Assembly: GCF_003688995.1 (NCBI RefSeq)
Contig: NZ_PENI01000016.1
Location: 1 to 64,000 of the forward strand
From: Streptomyces shenzhenensis
Lineage (GTDB): Bacteria; Actinomycetota; Actinomycetes; Streptomycetales; Streptomycetaceae
Reading direction: 5' to 3'
Length of the DNA: 64,000 nucleotides
Shown here piece after piece: positions 34,471 through 43,350 of the stretch. A program made the position numbers and the translations under genes. Every line of letters begins with the position of its first letter. Position 1 is the first letter of the stretch. The notes below the pieces were generated by a model, which made no database searches, was not told the origin of the DNA, and worked only from the letters and a program-made list of their open reading frames with translations.

Positions 34471-36681
34471 GTGAGCGAGCTTCGACGAGTCGTATCGCTC
34501 GATGGCTTGTGGGACGTCGCTGAGGGCAGTTTCAAAGACCGGCCCGAGGGATTCTCGAGTACAGTCCCTGTTCCGGGAGTGCTCGACCTGGCAACCCCCG
34601 CCTTCGATGAGGTGGGTGTGCAGAGTGAGCGTCGCGAGGCGTTCTGGTACCGCAGGACGTTCACCGTGGACGGTGATGTGCCGGAGGTCGCCGTCCTGCG
34701 CATCGGCAAGGCCATGCACGGGTCCAAGGTGTTCCTCAACGGACGCGAGATCGGGGAGCACCAGCCGAACTTCACGGCGGGTCACTTCGATCTCGCCGGC
34801 CATGTTCGTGCCGAGGGGGCTCCGAACGAACTGGTCGTCCGCGTCGGAGCGTGGCGCGACGCGACGCCCCCGTCCGTCGCCAACGGATTCGACTTGGAGC
34901 GCTACCGGTCGATCCCCGGCATCTACGACTCAGTCGAGCTGACCCTCACGGCCTATCCGTACATCCAGCTTGTACGGACCAGGCCGAACTTGGCCGAAGG
35001 CGGTGTGACGGTGTTCGCCACGATCGCCAACGGTGCCGATCCGGTGACGACGGCCGTCGAGTGCGCGGTGACCGAGGCGGAATCGGGCCGCGGCCGAGGA
35101 CACGGTGCCATCAAGCTGCTTGAACTGCGCCCCTTCGAGGTCCGCGAAGTCGAGGTGACGGTGGGCATCGACGACGTCCGGCTGTGGTCACCGGACAATC
35201 CGTTCCTCTACCGGCTCGTCGTGCGCACGAGCGGCGACGAGACGAGCGTACGGTTCGGCATGCGCTCGTTCACGTTCGACCGGGACCTCGGCAAGGCGAT
35301 ACTCAACGGCGAGCCGTACCCCTTGCGCGGTAGCAACAGCGCCTTCTTCCGCTTCCTCGAGGATCCCACTCGATCGGATCACCCGTGGCGGGAGGAGTGG
35401 GTGCGCAAGCTTCACCGCCAGTTCAAGGCCATGCACTGGAACATGATTCGCTACTCGATCGGTTTCCCACCCGAGCTGTGGTACAAGATCGCCGACGAGG
35501 AAGGACTGCTCATCCTCGACGAGTTCCCCTTGTTCTACCCGTTGCCCGAGTCGGCCGTGACTCCGCAGCAGGACGCGCCCGCGCTCGACACACCCGAACT
35601 CATGGCGGAGCTCAACGCCAGTTCCCCGGAATGGGCCTCGGCCATCGCGACCGGAACCCCGTGGCCGAAGGAGCTGACCGCCGAGCGACTTGAGGTGGAG
35701 TACCGGGAGTGGGTGGAGGAACGGGCCAACCACGCCTGCGTGGTGGCCTGGAGCGCGCAGTGCGAGTGCGCCACGGACGCGACCGGCAAGGCGGTTACCG
35801 CGGTCCGCGACCGCGACCCGCAGCAGCGCCCCTGGGGCAACGGGTGGGGCGGTGTACTCAAGCCTGATGACTACTTCGACGCGCACTGGTACCCGGAGCC
35901 CTCCTGGCACATGCGAGGGGCTCCGCTCGGCACCGCGGGACTTGCCATGACGTTCAAGACCCCGCTCGGGTTCTCGCACAACGACATGACGGCACTCGCG
36001 GACCCCAGGTCGGTGATGTCGGTCAACGACCACCCCAACACCGAGGGGCACGCGATCCTCACGGCGGAGTACGGCTGGAGCTGGCTCAACAGGGACGGAT
36101 CGCCCACTATTCTCTCGGCGCCGATCTACCGCCGCCTCACTGACGCCGGGTGGCCGACGAAGACAGCCGAAGACCGCCGTTACACCCGCGCCCGCATCCT
36201 CGCCGCGCAGACAGAGTTCCTGCGGGCCAACCGGACCGTCGCCGGGGTCATGCACTTCTGCGGTCTGGCCTCCTCCCACCCGCGCGCGTTCACCTCGGAC
36301 AACTTCGTCGATCTCGAATCGCTGGAGTTCGAGCCGAACTATGCGCGCTACGTGCGCGACGCGTTCAGCCCGCTGGGGGTGATGGTCGACTTCGCGAACA
36401 CCGAAGTGCCGGCCGGCAGCACTCAGGAGGTGCCGGTCACCGTCATCAACGACACAGCCGAAGTGTGGCGGGGCCGGGTGCACGCCCGGCTCCTGCGCGG
36501 AGACCGGACCGTGTGGACGTCGACCAAGGCTGTGCGGCTCGGGGCCGTCGGCCAGGACCGCGTCTACTTCTACGTGGCCATCCCGAGGACCGAAGAGACG
36601 TACCAGATCGAGGCCGAGCTGACGGACGAGTCAGGTCGCGTGGTTCGCAGCCTGCGGGACTTCCGCACCCGCGCAGAGTGA
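34471..36681 (+). CDS. GH2-family glycoside hydrolase, GH2-1
   Basis: A 736-aa cytoplasmic protein with the GH2 layout: N-terminal jelly-roll (FWYRRTFTVDGDVPEVAVLR), Ig-like domain (about 150-265) and TIM barrel from about 280. Barrel marks are LRGSNSAFFRF, ADEEGLLILDEFPLFY, then HACVVAWSAQCE with putative acid/base E432 and TAEYGW with putative nucleophile E533. The residue before the acid/base is C431, not Asn. The GTG start follows GGGAGG by 7 bases. Sugar specificity (galactosidase, glucuronidase or other) cannot be read. It has the same length as GH2-2 at 52476. Confidence 0.88.
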   Translation: MSELRRVVSLDGLWDVAEGSFKDRPEGFSSTVPVPGVLDLATPAFDEVGVQSERREAFWYRRTFTVDGDVPEVAVLRIGKAMHGSKVFLNGREIGEHQPNFTAGHFDLAGHVRAEGAPNELVVRVGAWRDATPPSVANGFDLERYRSIPGIYDSVELTLTAYPYIQLVRTRPNLAEGGVTVFATIANGADPVTTAVECAVTEAESGRGRGHGAIKLLELRPFEVREVEVTVGIDDVRLWSPDNPFLYRLVVRTSGDETSVRFGMRSFTFDRDLGKAILNGEPYPLRGSNSAFFRFLEDPTRSDHPWREEWVRKLHRQFKAMHWNMIRYSIGFPPELWYKIADEEGLLILDEFPLFYPLPESAVTPQQDAPALDTPELMAELNASSPEWASAIATGTPWPKELTAERLEVEYREWVEERANHACVVAWSAQCECATDATGKAVTAVRDRDPQQRPWGNGWGGVLKPDDYFDAHWYPEPSWHMRGAPLGTAGLAMTFKTPLGFSHNDMTALADPRSVMSVNDHPNTEGHAILTAEYGWSWLNRDGSPTILSAPIYRRLTDAGWPTKTAEDRRYTRARILAAQTEFLRANRTVAGVMHFCGLASSHPRAFTSDNFVDLESLEFEPNYARYVRDAFSPLGVMVDFANTEVPAGSTQEVPVTVINDTAEVWRGRVHARLLRGDRTVWTSTKAVRLGAVGQDRVYFYVAIPRTEETYQIEAELTDESGRVVRSLRDFRTRAE

Positions 36682-36846
36682 CGGGAGCCAGCGTGTCCGA
36701 GCCGATGGCCTTCGACGCGCCCGCAGACTCACCCTGCTGGACGTCTCGCCCCGAGACGGACGCGAATACCCGACCGCCGCCGAAGGCCGTGGCGACTTCC
36801 TTCACCGTCGAGCTCACGCCCGCTCGTTGTGGCTGGATCCAGGGTG

Positions 36847-37914
36847 TCAGCGAGCCGTCGAGAAGCTCGGGCGGAGGGCGCGTTCGAGATAGTCGGTCCG
36901 CACCCCCAGCGCCTGCTTCGCGATGCTGCTCTGCGGGTTGACGAGTTCGAAAGCGTGCAGACCACCGGCCCAGACATGGACCTCGGTCGGCACGCCCGAC
37001 TCGCCGAGCCGCGCGGCGTAGTCGAGCGTCTCGTCCCGGAATACGTCGGCCGACCCGACCTCCAGGTAGGACGCCGGCAGGCCCGCCAGCTCGGTAGCAC
37101 GGCCCGCGGCGGCGTATGCGCTCACGTCCGGCCCACCTGCCGCTTCACCCAGAATCGCCCGCCAGCCCGTCCGGTTGGACCGCCGATCCCAGAGCACCCC
37201 CTCGAACCGACTCGAGACATGGCGCTCACGATCGTCGAGCATGGGGTAGATGAGCAGCTGGTGGCGCGCGGCCGGCCCACCGTGATCGCGGCTGTAGAGC
37301 GCGGTCGCGGCTGCTACCCCACCTCCACCACTCTTGCCGTAGAGCACCAGGCGGTCGAGATCGAGACCGAGTTCGACGGCGCGCTCAGCCATCCATGTCA
37401 GTCCGGCGTAGCTGTCCTCGACCTGAGCAGGATGCGGGTGCTCCGGGCCTGCCCGACCGGAGACGATGAACATGGCAACCTTGAGGCGTTCCACCCAGTC
37501 CAACTCAGTGCCGCTCATCCCGACCGCGACCGACTGGATGACCTTGCCGCCGTTCGCCGTGGCGAATATCACCGGCAGCGGCCCGTCGGTGCCCGCCGGC
37601 CGAAGCAGCACCGCGGGGGCGGTGCCGGCTGCGACGGGGACGTCGAACTCGACGGCCTCGATCCTTCCGCCCCGACGCATGTCGTCGATCGACGGCAGTG
37701 TCGCGAGGTACGAGGTACGCAGCTCACGGATGGCCTCGAACTCCGCGCCCGTGGTCACCGGCGTGGCGACCGGGCGTTCGGCCTCCGCCTGCCGGATCGC
37801 GAAGCGCAAGTCAGGATCGATCCACGGCAGCCCCGAACCAGTATCGGGAGTCCGAGGCCGGGCATGCACATCGCGCGGTGACGGCATCAGCCCTGCCGCA
37901 TCCTGATCCGTCAT
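36847..37914 (-). CDS. alpha/beta hydrolase (HSL-like esterase)
   Basis: A 355-aa alpha/beta hydrolase, last gene of the SDR-SMP30-C unit; its ATG overlaps the stop of paralog C (ATGA). The nucleophile elbow is LYGKSGGGGV (Ser), Asp is in VGSADVFRDE and His in GGLHAFELV. The HGGG oxyanion motif of the HSL family is replaced by ATANGGKVI, an unusual feature. A deacylase or esterase removing substituents from a glycoside is a reasonable guess. It converges with GH2-1; the 165 bp between them show no gene. Confidence 0.82.
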   Translation of the reverse strand: MTDQDAAGLMPSPRDVHARPRTPDTGSGLPWIDPDLRFAIRQAEAERPVATPVTTGAEFEAIRELRTSYLATLPSIDDMRRGGRIEAVEFDVPVAAGTAPAVLLRPAGTDGPLPVIFATANGGKVIQSVAVGMSGTELDWVERLKVAMFIVSGRAGPEHPHPAQVEDSYAGLTWMAERAVELGLDLDRLVLYGKSGGGGVAAATALYSRDHGGPAARHQLLIYPMLDDRERHVSSRFEGVLWDRRSNRTGWRAILGEAAGGPDVSAYAAAGRATELAGLPASYLEVGSADVFRDETLDYAARLGESGVPTEVHVWAGGLHAFELVNPQSSIAKQALGVRTDYLERALRPSFSTAR

Positions 37915-38981
37915 TTCGCCGTCTCGCGCAGCTCGCGGAATAGCTTCGCCGCGCGGTGGTAGACCTTCTTCGGCTCCCACGGCGGCGTCTGCCGCCACCT
38001 GGCGTCGCCGTGCGGCGGGAACTTCACCATGCCGTACGAACCGAGGTCGGCGTCACGTGCGCCCTCGTCGTGCACGTAGCCGGGGGCGTTGTACTGGAAA
38101 ATGAACGCGGCCTCGACGCCCTGGTCCTGGAAGAACCGGAGCTGGCGCTCGGCATAGTCCGCCTGCTCGGTCTCCGACCGCACCGGCACGTCGTCGTTCT
38201 GCCACTTGACGGACCCGTCGGGAAACTTCTCCTGGAGCAGGCGCCAGCCGCGTGCTCCACGATCGGCGGCGCCGGCATACGTGCAGCAGCCGAACTCCGG
38301 GATCGCGATCGGCTTGCCGAAGGTGCGGAAGTACTCGAATCCGGCCGCGTACTCCTCGTCGCTCTGGGTCTCGCGGTAGTAGTTCGGACCGGCGTAGTCG
38401 AACAGCGTCCAGTCCACATCTTCGAAGATGGCGGCCGAGTAGGTCACAGGCCCTGAAAAGTGCCCCCGCACGGTGTCCCGGAACGACTTGAGGTACTGAT
38501 TGAGGATCTCCGCCTTCTGCGGGAGCGGATCGGGTAGACCCGCCGGAACGTTCGGCCAGTCGATCGCCCCGAAGTGCTGCTTCACCCACGCGCTGCGCTC
38601 GAAGATGTTGTTCCCCGGGTACACGCCGTCGGAGAAGATGCTGTACTCGCACGACACGATGAAAACGACGTCACCGCCGTCCCGTACCAGACGTTCCGCG
38701 ATCTTCGCCGCCTCGACCAGGTATTCCGTCGTGGCATCGAAGCCGACGTTCATCTTCCACGGCGAGAACCAGATCGCGAGTCCCGCGTCGAGCGCGGCGC
38801 GACTGGCGATCTCGAGTCGCGCCAGGTCTTCGCCCTCGATCCGCACCGCGTTCGCCTGCAGGTCGTCCGCGATGACGTTCATGTCGTAGCGCACGAGGTC
38901 GGGGTCGAACGGCTCGACCGACGAGCCGCCTTCACCGAACACCCGGTAGCCGATGTCGTAGACGACGCCGAAGTACTTCAT
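37911..38981 (-). CDS. clan GH-A-like TIM-barrel protein, paralog C
   Basis: 356 aa, cytoplasmic. It has the same architecture as paralogs A and D: GVVYDIGYRVFGE, QANAVRIEGE, SPWKMN, SCEYSIFSDGVYPGNN (C111-E112, putative acid/base) and IPEFGCCTY (E229, putative nucleophile). It is closest to paralog D by shared blocks (GYRVFGE, EFGCCTY, NYYRETQSDEEY). It is in one unit with SDR, SMP-30 lactonase and an esterase. The ATG at 38981 is set by the MKYxGVVYD start shared with A and D; AGAGG lies about 12 bases upstream. Confidence 0.75.
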   Translation of the reverse strand: MKYFGVVYDIGYRVFGEGGSSVEPFDPDLVRYDMNVIADDLQANAVRIEGEDLARLEIASRAALDAGLAIWFSPWKMNVGFDATTEYLVEAAKIAERLVRDGGDVVFIVSCEYSIFSDGVYPGNNIFERSAWVKQHFGAIDWPNVPAGLPDPLPQKAEILNQYLKSFRDTVRGHFSGPVTYSAAIFEDVDWTLFDYAGPNYYRETQSDEEYAAGFEYFRTFGKPIAIPEFGCCTYAGAADRGARGWRLLQEKFPDGSVKWQNDDVPVRSETEQADYAERQLRFFQDQGVEAAFIFQYNAPGYVHDEGARDADLGSYGMVKFPPHGDARWRQTPPWEPKKVYHRAAKLFRELRETAK

Positions 38982-39042
38982 GTTGCCGATGTTCCTCTCT
39001 GTGTTCGCGCCGAGACGACGCACGTATTGCGGGAGTGCGGTC

Positions 39043-39939
39043 TCATGCCCCCGGCACGTCGACGCGACACGCGGCGAGGCTGCCGGCCCTTGCGGCATCC
39101 GGGTCGTCGCTGCCCATCACGGGACCGATGCACAGGAACAGGGTGTCGCCCGCGTCACCGCCGAGCGCGACGGCGAACACCGCACGCCCTTCCGGCGCGG
39201 GGACCCGGTCGAGGATCTCGCCGCCCTGTTTCACCCGTACCGCGTCCTGGCCGCCGGCGTCGGCGATCCACAGTGCCCCGTCCCGGTCGATGCAGATGCC
39301 GTCCGGAAGGATCGAACCGCTGCCGAGCGCTTCCGCGAGGTCGTGCTCGGTCTGCATCTCATGAAATACAGCCCAGTCGCGACGATTGCCGAGCGTGCCG
39401 TCATCCGCGATGTCGAACGCGAGGATCCGGCAGTTGAAGGTCTCGGCGACCAGGAGCGTCGCGCCGCCGTCGGTGACCACCGATCCGTTGGGGAACATGA
39501 TCGGGTCTCCTACCTGAGCGGCGTCACCGTCGGCGCTCACATGCACCAGGCGCGTCGGGGCCATCACCCCGTCAGGTGATTCGGAATCGAACCCGAAGTT
39601 GCCCACGTAGACGCCGCCGCGGCCGTCGCCGGTCATGTCGTTGACCGGACCGGGGCACAGCTCCCGCAGGTCGGCAAACGTCTCTGGCTCACCGTCGCGG
39701 AAACGGACGATCCGCCGGTCCAGCATCGACGAGACGAGCAGGTCGCCGTTCGCGGCCCGGGCGAGGCCGGAGGGCCGTTCGGGCACGGTGCCCACCGACT
39801 CCACGCCGAGGCCATCTCGATACCGGAACACTTCCCGCCCGTACATGTCCGAGAGGTACAGGTAGCCGTCGTACCAGCGCGGGCCTTCCGGGAAGGCCAG
39901 GCCGGTCATGATCACTGTGAGCTCACGCATGCCGGTCAC
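39043..39939 (-). CDS. SMP-30/gluconolactonase-family lactonase (unit C)
   Basis: A 298-aa six-bladed propeller of the SMP-30/LRE family, whose sugar lactonases open aldonolactones. Metal-site positions are visible: Glu in LAFPEGPRW, Asn in MFPNGSVV and Asp in ILPDGICID. The GTG at 39939 overlaps the SDR stop (GTGA); an ATG at 39930 is an alternative. It follows an SDR and precedes paralog C, as expected if a freed sugar is oxidised to a lactone and then hydrolysed (inference). Confidence 0.88.
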   Translation of the reverse strand: MTGMRELTVIMTGLAFPEGPRWYDGYLYLSDMYGREVFRYRDGLGVESVGTVPERPSGLARAANGDLLVSSMLDRRIVRFRDGEPETFADLRELCPGPVNDMTGDGRGGVYVGNFGFDSESPDGVMAPTRLVHVSADGDAAQVGDPIMFPNGSVVTDGGATLLVAETFNCRILAFDIADDGTLGNRRDWAVFHEMQTEHDLAEALGSGSILPDGICIDRDGALWIADAGGQDAVRVKQGGEILDRVPAPEGRAVFAVALGGDAGDTLFLCIGPVMGSDDPDAARAGSLAACRVDVPGA

Positions 39940-40715
39940 GCCAGATTCGCGAGCATGCCCGCGTCCACGCCGTAGCACGATCCCGTGACCGCGCTCGCTT
40001 CATCGCTGAGCAGGAAGGCCACGACCCGCGCGACCTCCTCGGCCTCGATGATCCGACGCATGGGATGCCCTTGCCCGAAGGAGTCGACGACGGCGTCGAT
40101 GTTGTCGGGGGCGCCCTGCATCTGCGCCAGCTCACGTGCCATGGGTGTGCGCACCGTGCCGGGAGCGAAGCAGTTGACCCGGATGTTCTCGGTGGCCAAC
40201 TCGACCGCGAGCGAGTTGGTCATCGCGACGATCGCACCCTTCGATGCCGAGTACAGCGCGGCTTCCGGGTTACTCGCGAAGGCCATCGCCGAGCCGGCGA
40301 GCACGATCGAGCCGCTGCCGGCCGCACGCAGGTGCGGCACGACCGCTCGGACGAACTGGAACGGTCCCAGCACGTTGGTCTCGACGACGTCGCGCCACTG
40401 GGAGTCGGGAACCTCCGCGATCGGTGCGAGACGCAGCACACCTGCGATGGCCGCGAGTCCGTTGATCTGCCCGTACTTCCTGACGACCGCCGCGACCGCG
40501 GACCGCACCGCCGTGTCGTCACGCGCATCGCCCTGGAGGGCGAGCGCACGACCGCCGGCGGCGAGGATCTGGGCCACCTTCTCGGTCGCCGCATCGCCGT
40601 CGATGTCGAACACGGCGACGGTGCCGCCGCCCGCCGCGACCTCGTCGGCCACGGCGGCGCCGATGCCCTTGCCGCCACCGGTGATCAGATAGGTCCTGCC
40701 GTCGAACCGGCCCAT
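39936..40715 (-). CDS. SDR-family oxidoreductase (unit C)
   Basis: A 259-aa classical SDR: TGGGKGIG cofactor motif, FDID acidic residue after strand 2 (NAD preference likely), catalytic YSASK and GSCYGVDAGM near the end. The ATG at 40715 follows GAGGA by 6 bases. It is the first gene of the unit SDR-SMP30-C-esterase; a strong terminator lies just upstream, so it has its own promoter. Probable sugar dehydrogenase. Confidence 0.9.
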   Translation of the reverse strand: MGRFDGRTYLITGGGKGIGAAVADEVAAGGGTVAVFDIDGDAATEKVAQILAAGGRALALQGDARDDTAVRSAVAAVVRKYGQINGLAAIAGVLRLAPIAEVPDSQWRDVVETNVLGPFQFVRAVVPHLRAAGSGSIVLAGSAMAFASNPEAALYSASKGAIVAMTNSLAVELATENIRVNCFAPGTVRTPMARELAQMQGAPDNIDAVVDSFGQGHPMRRIIEAEEVARVVAFLLSDEASAVTGSCYGVDAGMLANLA

Positions 40716-40823
40716 AGCACGTCCTCGTTTCTCTGTTTGTCTCTTGCAGGGGTGGAGCGGACCGTTGGTCCGCCCCGACGGGGTGCGCGGCCCACACGCC
40801 GGGGGGGCTTCGCACCGGGCCCT

Positions 40824-40852
40824 TCTGCCGCCGCCCTCTCGGCGGCGGCAGA
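40824..40852 (-). terminator. strong terminator after the importer binding-protein gene
   Basis: A perfect 12-bp stem, TCTGCCGCCGCC / GGCGGCGGCAGA, with a 5-base loop lies 24 bp beyond the binding-protein stop. It separates the importer unit from the SDR-SMP30-C unit. Confidence 0.85.
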
Positions 40853-40875
40853 GCGGTGCCATCTATGACTGATCG

Positions 40876-42387
40876 TCAGTCTTCTGCCACGGTCCACGGC
40901 AGCACCGAGTAGCCCCAGAGCGCCGGTGGCGTGTAGTCGACCGACTTGCTGTGCGCCCAGAGGAACGTGTTCGCCATCACGGGTGCGAACCACGCCTCCT
41001 CGGTGAAGTACCGGTTCAGGCCGGCGAATGCGTTCGGCTCACCGGATGCGTTCGCCGCGTCGAGCAGTTTGGTCTCCTCCGGAGTGGAGGTCCCGAACGG
41101 GTTGAACACGGGCCCGAGCGCCGACTCGGTATCGAGCGCGTCCGAGCCCGAGTACGTGCTCGGGAAGTAGAACATCGCGAACTTCTTCGACGAGAGGTTG
41201 GCCACGATGTCCTGCAGCGAGGTGGTCTCCCATTTCACGGTGATACCGATCTCGGCGAGCGACTGGGTGATGAACGGCTCGAATTCGGTCGAGGCGATCG
41301 TGCTGGGCATGGTCACCGAGAATCCGTCGGAGTAGCCCGCCTCGGCCGTCAGTTCACGTGCGGCTTCGACGTCATGCGGGTAGTGCCCCTTGAGCTTGGG
41401 CAGGTAGGCCCCGCCGTTGGCGCTGAAGATCTGGTCGACACCGTGGCGCTGCCCGGGGGCGAGCTTCTTGAGGGCGGAACGGTCCAGCGCCATATTGATG
41501 GCCCGGCGCACACGGACGTCGGCGAGCGCGGGCACCAGTTCACCCTCTCGGTCGGCGATCCAGATGTTGCCCCAGGTGGTCGGGTTGTCGACTCCGGTGA
41601 CGAACTGGCCCTTCAGAGTCTTGGATTGGTCGAGGCTGACTCCGACCACATGGTCGAGCTGACCGCTCTGCAGGCCGTTGACCGCCGCGGTGATGTCGGG
41701 GATCACGGAGATCTCGATGCGGTCGAACGGGTAGTCGTCCGCCCGCCAGTGGTCCTTGACCTTGTCGAGCACGTACTTCTCGCCGATCTGGGTCTCGGCG
41801 AGGTTCAGGGTGTACGGACCGGAGCCGACCGGCCGGGTGGCCTCAGCCTTGGTCCCGATCGTCGACGGTGCCTCGACGAAGCCGCCGACGCCGGCCAGGT
41901 TCGGTACGAGCGAGGCGTTGGGTTCCGACAGGGTGACCACGACCGTGTGCTTGTCGGTCGCTTTGATCGTCTTGACGTCCACGAGGCCGGCGGTGCCTTG
42001 CGCCTTCTTGGCGGCCGTGAGGTTGTCGACCACCGCTTGGGCGTCGACGGCCTCGCCGTTGGAGAACGTGGCGTCGTCCCGGATGGCCAGCGTGAGGATC
42101 GTGCGGTCCTTGTTGTACTCGAACTTCTTCGCCAGGTTCGGAACGATCTTCCCGTCCTGGTCGAAGGCGAGGACCGTGTCGAAGATCGAGGTCTGGATCA
42201 TGATCTCGCCGCCGCCGTAGGCGCCGATGGCGAAGCTCGCCGGTGCCTGGCGGGCGGAGAGACTGAGGACGTGTTGGTTCTCGTTGTCCGGGGATGCGTA
42301 GCCCGAGCAACCGCTCAGAGAGAGTGTGGCGATGGCAGCGACGGCGGCAACCAGGCCGATCCCGCGATGCCGAAGTGAATCGCGCAC
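40876..42387 (-). CDS. ABC transporter substrate-binding lipoprotein (family 5)
   Basis: A 503-aa family-5 (DppA/OppA-type) binding protein. The N-terminal helix ends in the lipobox SLSGC. The body has ILTLAIRDDATFSNGEAVDA, HTVVVTLSEP and LALDRSALK-like blocks typical of the family. The GTG start follows AAAGGGG. It comes last in the importer unit but has 117 bp of its own upstream DNA with an inverted repeat (TCAAATG...CATTTGA), so separate expression is likely. Family-5 proteins also carry oligosaccharides; with these neighbours a glycoside is likelier than a peptide (inference). Confidence 0.92.
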   Translation of the reverse strand: MRDSLRHRGIGLVAAVAAIATLSLSGCSGYASPDNENQHVLSLSARQAPASFAIGAYGGGEIMIQTSIFDTVLAFDQDGKIVPNLAKKFEYNKDRTILTLAIRDDATFSNGEAVDAQAVVDNLTAAKKAQGTAGLVDVKTIKATDKHTVVVTLSEPNASLVPNLAGVGGFVEAPSTIGTKAEATRPVGSGPYTLNLAETQIGEKYVLDKVKDHWRADDYPFDRIEISVIPDITAAVNGLQSGQLDHVVGVSLDQSKTLKGQFVTGVDNPTTWGNIWIADREGELVPALADVRVRRAINMALDRSALKKLAPGQRHGVDQIFSANGGAYLPKLKGHYPHDVEAARELTAEAGYSDGFSVTMPSTIASTEFEPFITQSLAEIGITVKWETTSLQDIVANLSSKKFAMFYFPSTYSGSDALDTESALGPVFNPFGTSTPEETKLLDAANASGEPNAFAGLNRYFTEEAWFAPVMANTFLWAHSKSVDYTPPALWGYSVLPWTVAED

Positions 42388-42423
42388 GTGTGACCCCTTT
42401 GTCTTGTGCAGGCATGCCGTCGC

Positions 42424-42459
42424 GACATCAAATGATGTCAGCGACGTTCGTTCATTTGA
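42424..42459. promoter_or_regulatory. TCAAATG...CATTTGA inverted repeat upstream of the binding protein
   Basis: TCAAATG (42428-42434) and CATTTGA (42453-42459) are inverted arms 18 bp apart. A second palindrome, GACATC-AAAT-GATGTC (42424-42439), overlaps the first arm. The same arms occur upstream of the IclR gene at 55165. It lies 37-72 bp before the binding-protein start. Confidence 0.6.
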
Positions 42460-42504
42460 AAGTCAAGAAACCGCTACGGTCGTGAGGACCATCCGGTCGA
42501 GGAC

Positions 42505-43350
42505 TCAGGAGGCCGTTGGAACCTCGGCCCGGCCGCGAAGCGCCTGCCGGGCGGCCCGGCGCTCGGCCTGCGCGTCCGGGTCAGCGGTGGGAGCCGCAAG
42601 CAGCAAACGCTTGGTGTAGTCGTTCTGGGGATGCCTGGTGACCGTGGCCGCAGGGCCCGTCTCCACGATCTCGCCTTGATACATCACCGCCACCCGATGG
42701 CTGATATGGCGCACGACGGCCAGGTCGTGTGTGATGAAGAGGTAGGCGACGCCGGTGTTGCGCTGCAGCTCGATCAGCAGATCCAGAACACGCGCCTGCG
42801 TCGTCAGGTCGAGCGCCGAGACCGGCTCGTCGCACACGATGAGTCGAGGTTCGAGCGCGAGGGCTCGGGCGATCGCGATGCGCTGGCGCTGGCCCCCGGA
42901 GAACTCCCGCGCGAACCGGTCTGCGCTGTCCTTCGGCAGTCCGACGCGATCCAGCAGCGACGACACCCGCCGCTCCGCGTCGGACCGCGCGATTCCCTGT
43001 GCGATCAGAGGCTCGGAGAGGATGCCGCGCACCTGCAGCGCCGGGGTGAGCGAGGTGTAGGGGTCCTGGAAGACCACCTGGATCTCTCGCGCGTCTCCCC
43101 GGTTCCGGCCGGCCGGCAGGTGGGTGATGTCCTGCCCTTCGAAGGTGATCGTCCCTCCCGTCGCCTGTGCGAGACCCAGTACGGCGCGGCCGACGGTCGT
43201 TTTCCCCGACCCCGATTCCCCTACCAGGCCGAGGGTCTCACCGGCTTCAATGTGCAGGGACACACCCTTGAGCACCTCGGGCAGCCGGCGGCGGAACCCG
43301 CCACCGGGATAGCGCAGCCGCAGGTCGTCGATCTGCAGGAGGGGGTTCAT
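42505..43350 (-). CDS. oligopeptide-type ABC transporter ATP-binding protein (OppF/DppF type)
   Basis: A 281-aa ATPase: Walker A GESGSGKTT, Q-loop VVFQDPYTSL, signature FSGGQRQRIAIARAL, Walker B LIVCDEPVSALD and H-loop THD. The C-terminal extension (HPQNDYTKRLLLA) is typical of Opp/Dpp ATPases. Its ATG overlaps the stop of the permease-ATPase fusion. It provides the second ATPase of the importer. Confidence 0.94.
   Translation of the reverse strand: MNPLLQIDDLRLRYPGGGFRRRLPEVLKGVSLHIEAGETLGLVGESGSGKTTVGRAVLGLAQATGGTITFEGQDITHLPAGRNRGDAREIQVVFQDPYTSLTPALQVRGILSEPLIAQGIARSDAERRVSSLLDRVGLPKDSADRFAREFSGGQRQRIAIARALALEPRLIVCDEPVSALDLTTQARVLDLLIELQRNTGVAYLFITHDLAVVRHISHRVAVMYQGEIVETGPAATVTRHPQNDYTKRLLLAAPTADPDAQAERRAARQALRGRAEVPTAS

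Noticed and set aside
40951..42378. 475-codon plus-strand frame over the binding-protein gene
   Set aside because: Antisense shadow of a well-supported family-5 binding protein.
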